From Pseudomonas flexibilis (GTDB lineage Bacteria > Pseudomonadota > Gammaproteobacteria > Pseudomonadales > Pseudomonadaceae), in NCBI RefSeq assembly GCF_000802425.1, contig NZ_JRUD01000016.1, forward strand, positions 62,001 to 126,000: DNA of 64,000 nucleotides. Reading direction: 5' to 3'. Shown one piece after another: positions 1 to 8,153 of the stretch (the first letter of the stretch is position 1; every line of letters begins with the position of its first letter). Below the pieces are notes generated by a model. It worked only from the letters and a program-made list of their open reading frames with translations, was not told the origin of the DNA and ran no database searches. The position numbers and the translations under genes are program-made.

Positions 1-946
1 GCGCCACCTGCTCCTCGTCCAGCAATCTGAACACCTTGCCCAACGCATCAACGCCGATACTCTCGGCAAAGTCCCGCCCCAGGTGGTAATCGTGAACCAG
101 CAGCAGCGCCCAGCCTCCCAGGGTGAAATGCCCGGACGTCAGCGCCCCGATGTCACCTTCCAGCCGCGCCTGGAAGACCTCGGCGGAATTGTTCGCCGCA
201 CTGAACTGCACATCCCTGCCCGGCTGCAGTCCCCGCTCGCGCACCGCCTCGATGGCACCGAGGGCCATCTCGTCGTTGGCGGACCATACCAGCCGGACAG
301 CGGGGTAGCGCTCGAACAGCGTGCGCGCCTGGTCCCGGGCCCGCTGGCGCGACCACTCGCCGTTGACCAGCTGGCGCAGACGAATGTCCGGGTGCTCGCC
401 AAGCGCGCGCAGCAGGCCCAGGTTGCGCAGCTGCGCCGACGGGGTCTGCGGCACGCCGCCGAAGGCCAGCATTTCCGCCTGGCCCGGTGGCTTCATGGCT
501 GCCAGGGCCTTGCCCATCAGATAGCCGGCTTCCTCGTCGTTGGGAATCAGGCTGCCGATCCAGTTGCGATAGCGCTCACGCGGATTGCCGGTGCGCTCGC
601 GCTGCGAGGCGGTGAGGGTGCTGTGCACATTGAAGAGTCGAACCGGGCTGTCTTCGAAAATTCTCAACAGCTCGGGACCGGCATAGATCTCATTGACGAA
701 CAACAGGTAGTCCGGCTGGCGGTCGCGCACCTGCCTGCCCAGCGCCAGCAGGCGGTTGAAATCCCGTTCGGCGTAATGGATTTCCAGTTCCATACCCAGG
801 TCATCGGCCACGGCCTGCATGAAGTGGGAATAACTGACCCAGAAGGGCTCGCTGGAGTAGCCAGGATTGATGAAGGCCACCGACGGGGCGGCACAGGCGG
901 CAAAGGTCATCCAGCACAGAAACAACCCGGTGACTACACGCCTCAT
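1..946 (-). CDS. Periplasmic type-1 sugar-binding-like protein, 3' end cut by the window edge
   Basis: Read on the minus strand from ATG at 944-946, the frame stays open to base 1, giving at least 315 residues. The N-terminus (MRRVVTGLFLCWMTFAACAA) is a clear signal peptide, so the product is periplasmic. The mature part begins with a VAFINPGYSSEPFW segment and continues with VWSANDEMALGAIEAV near residue 215, the pattern of ABC or sensor-linked periplasmic binding proteins of the ribose/LuxP/TorT fold. No permease or ATPase partner lies on the visible side, so it may instead serve a sensor kinase or cyclase located beyond the left edge. The ligand cannot be told. It is transcribed away from the reductase genes. 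The plus-strand frame at 83-949 is its shadow. Confidence 0.8.
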   Translation of the reverse strand, partial: MRRVVTGLFLCWMTFAACAAPSVAFINPGYSSEPFWVSYSHFMQAVADDLGMELEIHYAERDFNRLLALGRQVRDRQPDYLLFVNEIYAGPELLRIFEDSPVRLFNVHSTLTASQRERTGNPRERYRNWIGSLIPNDEEAGYLMGKALAAMKPPGQAEMLAFGGVPQTPSAQLRNLGLLRALGEHPDIRLRQLVNGEWSRQRARDQARTLFERYPAVRLVWSANDEMALGAIEAVRERGLQPGRDVQFSAANNSAEVFQARLEGDIGALTSGHFTLGGWALLLVHDYHLGRDFAESIGVDALGKVFRLLDEEQVA

Positions 947-994
947 TGACAACACCGCACCATCGAAGCCAGACAAAGCCTGGCATTCTGCCAG

Positions 995-1108
995 CTATTG
1001 TTGGCTGACCCAATAGACTGCCGTCGAGACGGCCAGAAGAATCAGCGCGAGAATCGCCACTGCGTCGACTCGGCTGTCGCTCTCGTCATGACCGGAGTGC
1101 TTGTCCAT
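995..1108 (-). CDS. 37-residue single-pass membrane peptide, unknown function
   Basis: A short frame starts at ATG 1106-1108 behind a good AAGGGAA ribosome site and ends at TAG 995-997. The product has a charged, His/Asp-rich N-terminus (MDKHSGHDESDSRVD) followed by one hydrophobic helix (AVAILALILLAVSTAVYWV) and ends SQQ. This is the architecture of a small inner-membrane protein with its N-terminus in the cytoplasm or periplasm. It lies alone between the binding-protein gene and the sulfite reductase leader and reads divergently from cysI. The ribosome site and protein-like composition support it as a real gene. No function is assigned. Confidence 0.7.
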   Translation of the reverse strand: MDKHSGHDESDSRVDAVAILALILLAVSTAVYWVSQQ

Positions 1109-1174
1109 GCGTGTTCCCTTATTCTGCGCAACCCGCTTCGAGTAAAGACCAGCTTTGCAGAAGGCGCGCGCGCT

Positions 1175-1238
1175 GTTTTTAATTCCTTTTAACTCTAAAC
1201 ATATTCTTAAACTTCACTTTTAAGCATAAATCGATACT
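1175..1238 (+). promoter_or_regulatory. AT-rich leader upstream of cysI
   Basis: This stretch is far richer in A and T than the surrounding DNA (runs such as TTTTTAATTCC and TTCTTAAACTTCACTTTTAAG) and sits 75-140 bp before the reductase start. It is the probable promoter region of cysI and a plausible site for a CysB-type activator, whose sites are AT-rich. No clean -35/-10 pair can be fixed by eye. Confidence 0.4.
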
Positions 1239-1313
1239 GCTATCGTGCCGGCCCCAACGTGCGGTGGCGCGACTGCGCGCGCAACCCGGCAGTAGACCGC
1301 TTACAGGACCCCT

Positions 1314-2972
1314 ATGTACGTTTACGACCAGTACGACCAGCACATCATCGAGGAGCGCGTCCGGCAGTTTCGCGACCAGACCCGCCGCTACCTGGCCGGT
1401 GAGCTGAAGGAAGACGAGTTCCGCCCGCTGCGCCTGCAGAACGGCCTGTACATCCAGCGCTACGCACCCATGCTGCGCATCGCGGTGCCTTACGGTCTGC
1501 TGTCCTCGACGCAAGTGCGCACCCTCGCGCACATCGCCCGTCATTACGACAAGGGCTACGCGCACATCAGCACGCGCACCAACGTGCAGTTCAACTGGCC
1601 GGAACTGGAAGATGTGCCGGACATCCTGGCCGAGCTGGCCGGCGTACAGATGCATGCCATCCAGACCAGCGGCAACTGCATCCGCAACACCACCACCGAC
1701 CAGTTCGCCGGCGTGGCCCGCGACGAGCTGGTGGACCCGCGCCCCTGGTGCGAGATCATCCGCCAGTGGTCCACCTTCCATCCGGAATTCGCCTTCCTGC
1801 CGCGCAAGTTCAAGATCGCGGTGAACGGCGCGGCGCGCGACCGCGCCGCCATTGAAGTGCATGACATCGGCCTGGAAGCCGTACGCAACGCCGCCGGCGA
1901 GCTGGGCTTTCGCGTCTCGGTCGGCGGCGGCCTGGGCCGCACGCCGATTGTCGGCAGCTTCATCAATGAATTCCTGCCCTGGCAGCACTTGCTCAGCTAC
2001 CTGGATGCGATTCTACGGGTCTACAACCGCTATGGCCGTCGCGACAACAAGTTCAAGGCGCGCATCAAGATCCTGGTCAAGGCGCTGACTCCCGAGGTAT
2101 TCGCCGAGCGCGTGCATGCCGAGTGGCAGCACCTTAAGGATGGCCCCACCACCCTGACCGAAGAGGAAGTCGCGCGCGTCAGCCGCTTCTTCGTCGACCC
2201 GGCCTATCGCGCGCTTGAGGATCAGGACGAACTGCTGGCCCGGCAGGATGCAGAAAACCCCGGCTTTGCCCGCTGGCGCGCGCGCAACGTTACCGCCCAC
2301 AAGAAGCCGGGCTACGCGGCGGTCACTCTGTCGCTGAAGAAGACCGGCGTGGCGCCAGGCGATGTCAGCGACAAGCAGCTGGACGCCATCGCCGAGCTGG
2401 CCGACCGCTACAGCTTCGGCGAGGTGCGCAACTCCCACGAACAGAACATGATTCTCGCCGACGTCGAGCAGAGCCAGCTGCACGCGCTCTGGCTGGAGCT
2501 GCGCGAGCTGGGCCTGGCCACGCCAAACATCGGCCTGCTCACCGACATCATCGCCTGCCCCGGCGGGGACTACTGCTCGCTGGCCAATGCCAAGTCGATT
2601 CCAGTGGCCGAAGCCATCCAGCGTCGCTTCGACGACCTGGACTACCTGTTCGACTTGGGCGAGCTGGACCTGAACATCTCCGGCTGCATGAACGCCTGCG
2701 GCCACCACCACATCGGCCACATCGGCATTCTCGGCGTGGACAAGAAAGGGGCGGAGTTCTATCAGGTGTCGCTGGGCGGCAGCTCCGGCCGCGACGCCAG
2801 CCTCGGCCAGATCCTCGGCCCATCGTTTGCCCAGGATGACATGCCAGACGTGATCGAGAAAATCGTCGGCGTCTATCTGGCCCAGCGCACCGAAGACGAG
2901 CGCTTCATCGATACCTTCCGCCGTATTGGCATCGACCCCTTCAAGGAACGCGTCTATGCAGCGCATCATTAA
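1314..2972 (+). CDS. cysI: Siroheme nitrite/sulfite reductase, hemoprotein
   Basis: The 552-residue protein belongs to the siroheme and [4Fe-4S] reductase family that reduces sulfite to sulfide (or nitrite to ammonia) with six electrons. The four iron-sulfur/siroheme cysteines are visible as CPGGDYC and CMNAC, about 40 residues apart, and substrate-side basic residues occur in THTRTNVQFNW-like (HISTRTNVQFNW) and HEQNMI segments. The N-terminal ferredoxin-like half begins RNTTTDQFAG after residue 120. Length and a single-chain layout match the Pseudomonas enzyme annotated CysI rather than the enteric CysJI flavoprotein system. It overlaps the DUF934 gene by 17 bp, so the pair is translated together. 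Whether it acts on sulfite or nitrite cannot be decided from sequence alone; assimilatory sulfite reduction is favoured by the DUF934 partner. Confidence 0.92.
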   Translation: MYVYDQYDQHIIEERVRQFRDQTRRYLAGELKEDEFRPLRLQNGLYIQRYAPMLRIAVPYGLLSSTQVRTLAHIARHYDKGYAHISTRTNVQFNWPELEDVPDILAELAGVQMHAIQTSGNCIRNTTTDQFAGVARDELVDPRPWCEIIRQWSTFHPEFAFLPRKFKIAVNGAARDRAAIEVHDIGLEAVRNAAGELGFRVSVGGGLGRTPIVGSFINEFLPWQHLLSYLDAILRVYNRYGRRDNKFKARIKILVKALTPEVFAERVHAEWQHLKDGPTTLTEEEVARVSRFFVDPAYRALEDQDELLARQDAENPGFARWRARNVTAHKKPGYAAVTLSLKKTGVAPGDVSDKQLDAIAELADRYSFGEVRNSHEQNMILADVEQSQLHALWLELRELGLATPNIGLLTDIIACPGGDYCSLANAKSIPVAEAIQRRFDDLDYLFDLGELDLNISGCMNACGHHHIGHIGILGVDKKGAEFYQVSLGGSSGRDASLGQILGPSFAQDDMPDVIEKIVGVYLAQRTEDERFIDTFRRIGIDPFKERVYAAHH

Positions 2973-3453
2973 GAACGACCAGGTAGTGGATGACCGCTGG
3001 CATCTGCTGGACAAGGAAGCGACCCTTGAAGGCCTGCCCAATAGCGACAACCTGATCGTGCCGCTGGCCCTATGGCGCGAGCACGCCCACGCGCTCAAGG
3101 CCCGCGATGGAGGCCTGGGCGTCTGGCTGGATGCGGACGAAGCCGTGGAGGAGATCAGCGACCAGCTGGACGCCTTTCAGGTGGTGGCACTCAATTTCCC
3201 GGCCTTTACCGATGGCCGTCACTATTCCAGCGCCCGCCTGTTGCGCGAACGCTACGGCTATCGCGGCGAGATCCGCGCCATCGGGGACGTGCTGCGCGAC
3301 CAGCTGTTCTTTATGCGCCGCTGTGGATTCGATGCCTATGCGATCCGCGCGGACCGCGATCCCCACGATGCGCTGGAAGGCCTCAAGGACTTTTCCGTGA
3401 CCTACCAGGCGGCCAGCGACGATCCGCGTCCGCTGTTCCGTCGCCGACAGTAA
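2956..3453 (+). CDS. DUF934 protein, sulfite reductase partner
   Basis: This 165-residue protein starts at ATG 2956 inside the end of cysI; an earlier in-frame start at 2926 is rejected because MQRIIKNDQVVDDRWHLL is the family's typical beginning. DUF934 proteins almost always follow a proteobacterial cysI and are described as oxidoreductase-associated, probably helping electron delivery or sulfite reductase assembly. Visible family features are LPNSDNLIVPLALW near residue 30, a LDAFQVVALNFPAFTDGRHYS segment in the middle and RYGYRGEIRAIGDVLRDQ after it. It ends FRRRQ just before a strong terminator, so cysI and this gene form a two-gene operon. The biochemical role is inferred from context only. 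Confidence 0.88.
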   Translation: MQRIIKNDQVVDDRWHLLDKEATLEGLPNSDNLIVPLALWREHAHALKARDGGLGVWLDADEAVEEISDQLDAFQVVALNFPAFTDGRHYSSARLLRERYGYRGEIRAIGDVLRDQLFFMRRCGFDAYAIRADRDPHDALEGLKDFSVTYQAASDDPRPLFRRRQ

Positions 3454-3457
3454 GCAA

Positions 3458-3489
3458 AAGGCCCCACCAACCGGCGGGGCCTTCTTTTA
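3458..3489 (+). terminator. Rho-independent terminator of the cysI operon
   Basis: An 8-bp stem AAGGCCCC / GGGGCCTT (3458-3465 and 3476-3483) is followed by CTTTTA, four bases after the DUF934 stop codon. Confidence 0.85.
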
Positions 3490-3500
3490 CGGAGGGCAAG

Positions 3501-3585
3501 CGCAGGGTGGATTGCGCTTCACCGATCCACCCTGCGCGCCGTTCCGGCGCGATGGTGGACAAGAACAGCGCTGTCCACCTACGGT
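3501..3585. repeat. Intergenic palindromes; member of a dispersed TGGACA repeat
   Basis: Two inverted repeats stand side by side. The first has perfect 12-bp arms, CGCAGGGTGGAT (3501-3512) and ATCCACCCTGCG (3525-3536). The second pairs GGTGGACA (3554-3561) with TGTCCACC (3572-3579) and is followed by TACGG. The same GGTGGACA core and TACGG edge recur in two units at 30053-30243, so this is a repeated chromosomal element and not merely a terminator. It lies between the converging cysI operon and acuI. Confidence 0.65.
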
Positions 3586-3598
3586 GGAGCGGCCGACC

Positions 3599-4591
3599 TC
3601 AATCAACCCGCACCAGCGCGCGGCCCACCTGGCGGCCTTCCAGAATACGCGCAATCTCCGCCGGCAGCTCCGCCAGGCCAACTTCGTGGCACAGGCGCTC
3701 CAGCCCTTCCAGCTTCCACGGCCCGGCCAGCTTGCGCCAGATATCGGCCTTGTCCGCCAGCGGGATTTCCACCGAATCCACCCCCAGCAAGTTCACGCCA
3801 CGCAGGATGAAGGGGAACACGCTGGCCTGGAAGCCGGTGCCCGCCGTCAGGCCACAGCAGGCGACGCTGCCGCCACGGCGCAGCGACTTGACCACATTGA
3901 ACAGCACGTCGCCGCCCACCGTGTCCACCGCGCCAGCCCAGCGCTCCTTGAGCAGCGCCTTGGCGGTGCCTTCCTGAACGGCCTCGCGGCCCAGAACGGC
4001 GCTGGCGCCGATCTGGCGCAACCAGCCACCCTGCTCCGCCTTGCCGGTCACCGCCTCCACTTCGAAGCCCAGCTTGGCCAGCAGCATCACCGCGATGCTG
4101 CCCACCCCGCCGGTGGCGCCGGCTACCAGCACCGGACCACCCTCCGGGCTGACGCCGGCGGCCAACAGCTTGTCCACGCACAGGCCGGCGGTCAGGCCAG
4201 CAGTACCCAGCAGCATGGCCTCGCGCAGGCTCAGTCCGGCCGGCAGCGGCACCAGCCAGCCGGCCGGCACGCGGATGTACTGGCCAAAACCGCCGGACGT
4301 ATTCATGCCCAGGTCGTAGCCGGTAACGATCACCCGGTCCCCCGCCGAGAACTCACCGGTGGCACAGGCTTCCACCTCGCCGGCGGCATCGATGCCAGGG
4401 GTATGCGGGTAGTTGCGCGTCACGCCGGGATTGCCGGTGGCCGACAGCGCATCCTTGTAGTTCAGTGAGGAATAGCGCACGCGCACCAGCACGTCACCCG
4501 CCGGCAGTGAGTCCAGCTCGCGGGTAACCACCTTCTGGCAAAAGGCACCCTGTTCGTCGCGATCGGCCTGCAGGGCCTGGAAATGGGTCAT
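3599..4591 (-). CDS. acuI: YhdH/AcuI-family NADPH-dependent quinone/acryloyl-CoA reductase
   Basis: A 330-residue medium-chain dehydrogenase/reductase without the structural-zinc cysteine cluster. The GroES-like N-terminal half contains VRVRYSSLNYKDALSATG and the YPHTPGIDAAGEV segment; the nucleotide-binding half has VLVAGATGGVGSIAVMLL near residue 155, the family's NADPH loop. Family members reduce acryloyl-CoA to propionyl-CoA, for example in 3-hydroxypropionate or DMSP breakdown, and protect against acrylate. The start ATG 4591 follows AGGAGACGATCC. It lies 27 bp downstream of sohB on the same strand, so the two are probably co-transcribed. Family assignment is firm; the physiological substrate is inferred. 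Confidence 0.85.
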   Translation of the reverse strand: MTHFQALQADRDEQGAFCQKVVTRELDSLPAGDVLVRVRYSSLNYKDALSATGNPGVTRNYPHTPGIDAAGEVEACATGEFSAGDRVIVTGYDLGMNTSGGFGQYIRVPAGWLVPLPAGLSLREAMLLGTAGLTAGLCVDKLLAAGVSPEGGPVLVAGATGGVGSIAVMLLAKLGFEVEAVTGKAEQGGWLRQIGASAVLGREAVQEGTAKALLKERWAGAVDTVGGDVLFNVVKSLRRGGSVACCGLTAGTGFQASVFPFILRGVNLLGVDSVEIPLADKADIWRKLAGPWKLEGLERLCHEVGLAELPAEIARILEGRQVGRALVRVD

Positions 4592-4618
4592 GGATCGTCT
4601 CCTGTTATTGTTCTTGAA

Positions 4619-5626
4619 CTACCAGAAACGCTGCTTCTGCAGGCTGGTCAGCACGCCGTCCAGCGTCGAGCTGGCGGCCATGCCGACACGCTCCTGCAGA
4701 CTTTTTTTCTGGGCGAAATGCAGTAGATAAAGGTCGGCTTCGCGGGCACGCTCGCACAGGTATTCGTCGCTGGTCTTGAGCTCGTCGATCAACTGGCGAC
4801 CCAGCGCCGCCTGGCCGAGCCAGACCTCGCCGGTGGCTACCTGGTCGATGTCCAGCTGCGGCCGGTAACGGGACACGAAGTCCTTGAACAGTACATGGGT
4901 GAGTTCCAGGTCCTCCTGGAACTTCTGCCGGCCCTTATCGGTGTTCTCGCCGAACACCGTCAGCGTGCGCTTGTACTCGCCGGCGGTCAGCACCTCGTAA
5001 TCGACATCGTGCTTCTTGAGCAGCCGGTGCAGGTTGGGGATCTGCGCGACCACACCAATCGAGCCGAGCACAGCGAAGGGGGCGCTGAGAATCCGATCGC
5101 CGATACAGGCCATCATGTAGCCGCCACTGGCCGCCACCTTGTCGACGCACACGGTCAGCGGTATACCCGCCTGGCGGATGCGCACCAGCTGCGAGGCCGC
5201 CAGGCCGTAGCCGTGCACCATGCCGCCCGGGCTTTCCAGGCGCAGCACCACTTCGTCCTTGGGTGTCGCCACGCTCAGCAGCGCGGTGATCTCGTGGCGC
5301 AGATGTTCGACCGCCGAGGCGCGGATGTCGCCATCAAAGTCCAGCACGTACACGCGCGGCTTATGCTCACCCGCCTTCTTCGCGGACTTGTCGGCCTTGG
5401 CCTCCGCCTTGCGCCGGACCTTTAGCTCGTGCTTGTCGAGCAGCTCCTGCTCCAGTCGCTCGCGCAAGCCAGTGAAGAATTCGTTGAGCTTGCGCACTTC
5501 CAGGTGCCCGCTACGCGCCCGATTGCGTCCGCGCAGCACGGCGATGGCCGCCAGTACCACCAGAATGGCCACCACCACGGTGACCGTTTTGGCAAGAAAG
5601 CCCGCATAATCCGCCAGAAACTCCAC
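4619..5626 (-). CDS. sohB: SohB-type membrane serine protease (S49 family)
   Basis: The start is taken as GTG 5626, which follows a perfect AGGAGGG ribosome site; the longer open frame to 5755 has no such signal and SohB proteins begin MEFL/MELL. The 335-residue product has one N-terminal membrane anchor (residues about 8-28), a basic coiled linker rich in Lys/Arg/Glu, and a periplasmic S49 peptidase domain. The serine-nucleophile region KVAASGGYMMAC and the RLESPGGMVHGYG loop are intact, as is the SAPFAVLGSIGVVAQ segment carrying the family's catalytic neighbourhood. SohB is a signal-peptide-peptidase-like protease of the cell envelope. It leads a probable two-gene operon with acuI. Confidence 0.9.
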   Translation of the reverse strand: MEFLADYAGFLAKTVTVVVAILVVLAAIAVLRGRNRARSGHLEVRKLNEFFTGLRERLEQELLDKHELKVRRKAEAKADKSAKKAGEHKPRVYVLDFDGDIRASAVEHLRHEITALLSVATPKDEVVLRLESPGGMVHGYGLAASQLVRIRQAGIPLTVCVDKVAASGGYMMACIGDRILSAPFAVLGSIGVVAQIPNLHRLLKKHDVDYEVLTAGEYKRTLTVFGENTDKGRQKFQEDLELTHVLFKDFVSRYRPQLDIDQVATGEVWLGQAALGRQLIDELKTSDEYLCERAREADLYLLHFAQKKSLQERVGMAASSTLDGVLTSLQKQRFW

Positions 5627-5793
5627 ATTCCCTCCTACGCTATCCGAGCCCGATTGCGGCCAAGCATACCCATGGCCCGCCACAGACGTCATCGGCACGG
5701 GGCAGCGCAATTCAAACAAGCGTATGTTTTTTCGTTGACAGCCACCCGCGCTCACCCTACCCTCGGTTCACTTCAACCTGCCGGGTACCGGGT

Positions 5794-6507
5794 GTGGGCA
5801 GTATCTATCTGATTCGACATGGCCAGGCTTCCTTCGGTGCGGATGACTACGATGTCCTCTGCGCCACCGGCGTGCGCCAGTCGGAAATCCTCGGTGACCA
5901 CCTGGCCCGACTCGGTACCGCCTTCGACCACTGCTACAGCGGCACCCTGCAGCGCCAGCGCCATACGGCCGAGCACGCCCTGCGCCGCTTGAGCAGCGCC
6001 GGCTTGCCTACCCCGCAACTGCATATCGAACCGGCTTTCGACGAATTCAAGGCCGAGGAGTTGATCCGCGCCCATCTGCCCGAGCTGCTGGAACATGAAC
6101 CGCGAGCCCTGCACATTCTGCGCAATGCAGCCGACCACCGCAGCGATTTCCAGCGCCTGTTCCAGTTCGTCATCGACGGCTGGCTGGGCGGCCGCCTGAA
6201 CACACCGGGGGTGGAAAGCTGGGAAGCCTTCGCCGCTCGAGTCGAACAGGGTCTGCGCCGGGTCATCGAGCGGGCAAACAACGACCGCGCCCGCATCGCC
6301 ATCTTTACCTCGGGCGGCGCCATTACCGCCCTGTTGCACCGCGTTTCCGGCGTTCCGCCGCTGAAGGCCTTCGAGCTGAACTGGCAGATCGTCAACACGT
6401 CGCTGACCCACCTGAAGTTTCGGGGTAGCGACCTGTCCCTGGCTTCCTTCAACAACCATGCGCACCTCGAGTTGCTGAAGGCCCCGGAGCTCATCACCTA
6501 TCGCTGA
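5794..6507 (+). CDS. Histidine phosphatase family protein
   Basis: A 237-residue protein with the phosphoglycerate-mutase-like fold: the catalytic phospho-histidine lies in YLIRHGQASFG at residue about 9, and the second catalytic histidine region is in the IFTSGGAITALLHRV segment near residue 170. The LSPLxRxxxTA arm is represented by CYSGTLQRQRHTAEHAL. The start is GTG 5794; no strong ribosome site is visible, so the start is the least certain part. Members of this family include phosphatases acting on small phospho-metabolites, but the substrate cannot be predicted. It is followed after 56 bp by an SCP2-domain gene and may share a transcript with it. Confidence 0.82.
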   Translation: MGSIYLIRHGQASFGADDYDVLCATGVRQSEILGDHLARLGTAFDHCYSGTLQRQRHTAEHALRRLSSAGLPTPQLHIEPAFDEFKAEELIRAHLPELLEHEPRALHILRNAADHRSDFQRLFQFVIDGWLGGRLNTPGVESWEAFAARVEQGLRRVIERANNDRARIAIFTSGGAITALLHRVSGVPPLKAFELNWQIVNTSLTHLKFRGSDLSLASFNNHAHLELLKAPELITYR

Positions 6508-6563
6508 GCCCGGCATACTGCGGCCGCAAGCCGCCAGAAAAACCGAAAACAAGGAACCATGAC

Positions 6564-6878
6564 ATGAGCACCGTTGCCGACATCATCCAAAGCATGCAAT
6601 CCAAGTTCAACCCGAGCGCCGCTGCCGGCCTGGACCTCGTGTTCCAGTTCAACATCGAAGACGGCGAGAACTACGCCCTGGTGGTCAAGGATGGCACCTG
6701 CGCCGTCGAGCAGGGCGAAAATCCCAACGCCAACGTGACCCTGATTCTCGACACCGACACCCTGAAGGGCATCACCAGCGGTGAAACCGACGGCATGCAG
6801 GCCTTCATGGCCGGCAAGCTGCGCGCTGAAGGCGACATGATGCTGGCCATGAAGCTGAGCGAGCTGTTCGCCTTCTGA
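6564..6878 (+). CDS. SCP2 sterol-carrier-domain protein
   Basis: A 104-residue soluble protein consisting only of an SCP2 domain: LDLVFQFNIEDGENYALVVKDGTC near residue 22 and the conserved NANVTLILDTDTLKGITSGETDGMQ region split around residue 60, followed by AFMAGKLRAEGDMMLAMKL. In animals the fold binds acyl-CoA and lipids; in bacteria stand-alone copies are associated with lipid or acyl-CoA metabolism. The gene sits between a histidine phosphatase and an APH-like kinase / SDR pair, which suggests a fatty-acyl-CoA role. The start ATG 6564 follows AAGGAACCATGAC, a usable ribosome site. A strong terminator follows. Confidence 0.88.
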   Translation: MSTVADIIQSMQSKFNPSAAAGLDLVFQFNIEDGENYALVVKDGTCAVEQGENPNANVTLILDTDTLKGITSGETDGMQAFMAGKLRAEGDMMLAMKLSELFAF

Positions 6879-6894
6879 TTGCCGCCCGCACCTG

Positions 6895-6926
6895 AAAAAC
6901 CGGAGCCCTGCTCCGGTTTTTTTTGC
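6895..6926 (+). terminator. Rho-independent terminator after the SCP2 gene
   Basis: An 8-bp GC-rich stem ACCGGAGC / GCTCCGGT (6899-6906, 6910-6917) is flanked by A5 on the left and T8 on the right. Confidence 0.92.
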
Positions 6927-7063
6927 CTGTCACTTCGGCGAACTTATCGACCGGCAACAGCCTGACCAATAAGGCGGCGGTTTCCTTGAGCCGCGTCCGC
7001 CGCGCCGATTAGATTGGCCAATACTTACGGACCTCGACCATCAGGCAGAAGGATAGAACAACA

Positions 7064-8131
7064 ATGTCACTGACCGACCAGGCCAGCCAGATCCGCGAGG
7101 GCGAGGAGCTGGATGCCGTGCGTGTGGATGCCTATCTCAAGGGGCAGTTGCAAGACCTGCAGGGGCCGCTGACGATCAGCCAGTTCCCCGGCGGCGCCTC
7201 GAACCTTACCTACCTGCTGCAGTATCCGGATCGCGCCCTGGTGCTGCGCCGCCCGCCGTTCGGGCGCAAGGCCAAGTCCGCCCATGACATGGGCCGCGAG
7301 TTCCGCATTCTCAATCGCCTCAACGACGGCTTCCCCTATTGCCCCAAGGCCCTGTTGCACTGCACGGACGAAGCGGTGATCGGCGCCGAGTTCTACGTCA
7401 TGGAGCGCATCGAAGGGATCATCCTGCGCAGCGACCTGCCCGCCGAACTGGCCTTCACGCCAGAGAAGACCCGCGCCCTGTGCGAGAGCTTCATCGACAA
7501 GCTGGTGGAGTTGCATGGCGTCGATTACCAGGCCTGCGGGCTGGGCGATCTGGGCAAGCCGGAAGGCTACGTGCAGCGCCAGATCGAAGGCTGGTGCGAC
7601 CGCTACGAAAAAGCCCTGACGCCCGACGCGCCGCTATGGGAAGAGGTGAAGGCCTGGCTACGAGAGAAGATGCCCGCCGACCACCCCAAGCCGGCGCTGG
7701 TGCACAACGACTACCGCTTCGACAACGTGATCCTTGATCCGCAGGATCCGATGCGCATCATCGGTGTGCTGGACTGGGAACTCACCACCATCGGCGATCC
7801 GCTGATGGACTTGGGCAACACCCTGGCCTACTGGGTGGAAGCCAGCGACCCGGCTCCCGTGCAGCTGCTGCGCCGTCAGCCCAGCAACGCGCCCGGCATG
7901 CTGACCCGCGCGGAGTTCGTTGCCTACTACGCCGAGCGCGCCGGCATTCGCATCGACACCTTCGATTACTACTACTGCTACGGCCTGTTCCGCCTGGCCG
8001 GCATTGCCCAGCAGATCTACTACCGCTACTACCACGGCCAGACCCGCGACGCGCGCTTTGCCCCCTTCGTGAAGATGAATGGGCTGCTGGAACAAATGGC
8101 CCTGCGGGTGATCCGCGCCTCCACCCTCTGA
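7064..8131 (+). CDS. APH/ACAD10-type phosphotransferase, likely acyl-CoA or small-molecule kinase
   Basis: A 355-residue aminoglycoside-phosphotransferase-fold kinase. The nucleotide-binding region contains FPGGASNLTYLLQ and the ALVLRRPP lysine-equivalent strand; the catalytic loop is LVHNDYRFDNVILD near residue 218, and the metal-binding motif is GVLDWELTTIGDPLMDLG just after. This subfamily is the bacterial counterpart of the kinase domain of human ACAD10/11 and of Pseudomonas LvaA, which phosphorylates 4-hydroxyacyl-CoA; it is not a true antibiotic resistance enzyme. Ribosome site AAGGA precedes ATG 7064. An SDR dehydrogenase follows after 22 bp on the same strand, so both are probably in one operon. 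The acyl-CoA role is inferred from the family and context. Confidence 0.85.
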   Translation: MSLTDQASQIREGEELDAVRVDAYLKGQLQDLQGPLTISQFPGGASNLTYLLQYPDRALVLRRPPFGRKAKSAHDMGREFRILNRLNDGFPYCPKALLHCTDEAVIGAEFYVMERIEGIILRSDLPAELAFTPEKTRALCESFIDKLVELHGVDYQACGLGDLGKPEGYVQRQIEGWCDRYEKALTPDAPLWEEVKAWLREKMPADHPKPALVHNDYRFDNVILDPQDPMRIIGVLDWELTTIGDPLMDLGNTLAYWVEASDPAPVQLLRRQPSNAPGMLTRAEFVAYYAERAGIRIDTFDYYYCYGLFRLAGIAQQIYYRYYHGQTRDARFAPFVKMNGLLEQMALRVIRASTL

Positions 8132-8153
8132 CAATTACAAAAGGGAACGACCC

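Noticed and set aside
83-949. Plus-strand frame opposite the left-edge binding protein
   Set aside because: The minus-strand frame has a signal peptide and fold motifs; the plus-strand product is low-complexity.
3072-3977. Plus-strand frame crossing the end of the DUF934 gene and acuI
   Set aside because: It passes through a strong terminator and into a verified minus-strand gene; Arg/Pro-rich composition.
7064-8131. Aminoglycoside resistance gene
   Set aside because: The fold is of the APH superfamily, but the motifs are of the ACAD10/LvaA acyl-CoA kinase type and the neighbours are acyl-CoA-related.
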